Shown here: positions 6,676 to 7,956 of the stretch, piece by piece
Numbering within the stretch: position 1 is the first letter of the stretch
How the letters are laid out: every line of letters starts with the position of its first letter
Position numbers and translations under genes: made by a program
NCBI GenBank assembly: GCA_016297775.1
Contig: JAEDGA010000054.1
Span: forward strand, 1-7,956
Reading direction: 5' to 3'
From: Candidatus Methanomethylophilaceae archaeon
Lineage (GTDB): Archaea; Thermoplasmatota; Thermoplasmata; Methanomassiliicoccales; Methanomethylophilaceae
DNA length: 7,956 nt
The notes under the pieces: generated by a model
Databases searched by the model: none
Told to the model about the DNA's origin: nothing
Seen by the model: the letters and a program-made list of their open reading frames with translations, nothing else

Positions 6676-7956
6676 ATGAAGGCATTATTCAGTGACGGCA
6701 GGGTGGAAGAGGTCTCGGACGAACTCCCTGTCATCAGACACACCGCATCGCATGTGATGGCGCAGGCGGTACAGAGGCTCTTCCCGGGAACGAAGTTGGC
6801 CATCGGACCCGCCATCGACGACGGATTCTACTACGATTTCGATAAGGAAGGCGGTTTCACCCCCGAGGATCTGGAGAAGATCGAGGCCGAGATGAAGAAG
6901 ATCGTCAAGGAGAACCTCAAGATCGAGACCTATACCCTCCCCAGGGACGAGGCCATCGAGTTCCTCAAAGGAAAGGGGGAGACCTACAAGGTCGAGCTGG
7001 TGGAGGAGCTTCCAGAAGGTGAACCGATCAGTTTCTACAAGCAGGGCGAGTTCACCGATCTCTGTGCAGGACCTCACCTCCTCTACACCAAGGGTGTCAA
7101 GGCGTTCAAGCTCACCTCCCTGGCGGGAGCGTACTGGCGCGGCAACGAGAAGAACAAGATGCTGTCCAGGATCTATGGTACGGCGTTCCAGGACAAGGAG
7201 AGCCTTGAGAAGCACCTGGCGATGATCGAGGAGGCGAAGAAGAGGGACCACCGCAGGCTTGGAAAGGAGTTGGGACTGTTCGCCATCATGGACGAGGGGC
7301 CCGGATTCCCCTTCTTCCTGCCCAAGGGTATGACGTTGAAGAATACCCTGATCGAGTACTGGAGGGAGCTCCACGTACGTGAGGGATACCAGGAGATCTC
7401 CACCCCCATGATGCTCAACAGGCACCTGTGGGAGATGTCCGGTCACTGGGATCACTACAAGGACAACATGTACACCACCAAGATCGATGAGGAGGACTTC
7501 TGCATCAAGCCGATGAACTGTCCCGGAGGGGTGTTGGTGTTCAGGAACGAGTCCAGGTCCTACAGGGACCTTCCCATCAGGCTGGCGGAGCTGGGTCTCG
7601 TGCACAGGCACGAGAAGTCCGGTACGCTGCACGGACTGATGAGGGTCAGGTGCTTCACCCAGGACGATTCGCACATATTCATGACCCCGGACCAGATCAC
7701 CACGGAGATCAAGAACGTGGTCAGATTGATCAACGAGGTCTATTCCAAATTCGGATTCACCTACCACGTGGAGCTCTCCACCCGTCCCGAGGACAGCATG
7801 GGAAGCGACGAGGACTGGGAGGCGGCCACGAACGGACTGAGGAATGCACTGGAGGAGCTCGGTCTGGAGTATACGGTCAACGAGGGTGACGGTGCGTTCT
7901 ACGGACCCAAGATCGACTTCCACCTTGAGGATACCCTGGGAAGGACCTGGCAGTGC
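6676..7956 (+). CDS. thrS: Threonyl-tRNA synthetase, bacterial type, TGS domain absent (3' partial)
   Basis: Charges tRNA-Thr with threonine in the cytoplasm and clears mis-charged Ser-tRNA-Thr. The 427 residues seen end at the window edge with the frame open. Residues ~20-170 are the second-additional-domain editing module, with zinc/catalytic motifs HTASH (H22, H26) and CAGPH (C130, H134). Class II core follows: 'RDHRRLGKELGLF' (190-202), motif 1 region with P244, KPMNCPGG (278-285) with zinc ligand C282, motif 2 HRHEKSGTLHGLMRVR (310-325), and TQDDSHIF (328-335) with zinc ligand H333. The third zinc His, motif 3 and the anticodon-binding domain are outside. Most bacterial ThrRS begin with a ~60-residue TGS domain; here HTASH comes at residue 22, so it is missing. 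The editing domain is bacterial, not the D-aminoacyl deacylase-like domain of typical archaeal ThrRS. Isoleucine is ATC in 20 of 21 codons, consistent with high expression. NCPGG and VRCF are normal variants. Confidence 0.96.
   Translation, partial: MKALFSDGRVEEVSDELPVIRHTASHVMAQAVQRLFPGTKLAIGPAIDDGFYYDFDKEGGFTPEDLEKIEAEMKKIVKENLKIETYTLPRDEAIEFLKGKGETYKVELVEELPEGEPISFYKQGEFTDLCAGPHLLYTKGVKAFKLTSLAGAYWRGNEKNKMLSRIYGTAFQDKESLEKHLAMIEEAKKRDHRRLGKELGLFAIMDEGPGFPFFLPKGMTLKNTLIEYWRELHVREGYQEISTPMMLNRHLWEMSGHWDHYKDNMYTTKIDEEDFCIKPMNCPGGVLVFRNESRSYRDLPIRLAELGLVHRHEKSGTLHGLMRVRCFTQDDSHIFMTPDQITTEIKNVVRLINEVYSKFGFTYHVELSTRPEDSMGSDEDWEAATNGLRNALEELGLEYTVNEGDGAFYGPKIDFHLEDTLGRTWQC

Noticed and set aside
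6384..6815. 143-residue minus-strand frame across the intergenic region into thrS
   Set aside because: Half of it is antisense to thrS and the rest resembles no protein; no ribosome binding site supports it.
7507..7662. NCPGG and VRCF in ThrRS as possible active-site mutations
   Set aside because: Both are common in bacterial ThrRS subfamilies (such as Firmicutes); the zinc ligands and motif 2 arginine are intact.
6685..7923. 412-residue open frame antisense to thrS
   Set aside because: thrS is unmistakable on the plus strand; the antisense frame is open through GC-rich codon periodicity and its Leu/Val/Gly/His-rich product has no recognisable motif.

Overview
The window most likely comes from an archaeon of the Methanomassiliicoccales (Methanomethylophilaceae-like gut or rumen methanogens). 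This is inferred from three things: a membrane-anchored InlB B-repeat (Listeria-Bacteroides repeat) surface protein, heavy use of AGG arginine and, in the accessory genes, ATA isoleucine codons, and AT-rich TATA-like boxes ahead of the genes instead of clear -35/-10 pairs. No rRNA or other taxonomic marker lies in the window, so the placement is moderate at best.

Layout. Positions 2-2557 (+) hold the 3' part of a long cell-surface gene. At least eleven repeat units are followed by an unrecognised beta-rich domain, one transmembrane helix and a short basic tail; the 5' end and any signal peptide lie outside the window. Converging on it, and overlapping its last 44 bases, is a 1248-residue gene on the minus strand (6260-2514). 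It encodes a DUF4011-like N-terminus, a complete superfamily 1 (UPF1/Dna2-like) helicase with a large helical insert, and a C-terminal Vsr-like/MTES_1575-type PD-(D/E)XK nuclease. This is the architecture of single-gene antiviral systems and is the most interesting gene here. Positions 6261-6675 are a 415-base intergenic region between the divergent helicase and thrS genes. Its helicase-proximal half is dense with symmetry: two abutting hairpins, a repeated heptamer, and direct and inverted repeats around a TATA-like box. Positions 6676-7956 (+) are the first 427 codons of thrS, a bacterial-type threonyl-tRNA synthetase that lacks the usual N-terminal TGS domain but keeps the editing and catalytic domains; it runs off the window.

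The three genes do not form a pathway. The picture is a housekeeping gene (thrS, almost all ATC at Ile) next to two accessory genes: a surface adhesin-like protein and a stand-alone putative defence helicase-nuclease with its own, apparently regulated, promoter. No CRISPR array, tRNA, rRNA, insertion sequence or attachment site was seen.
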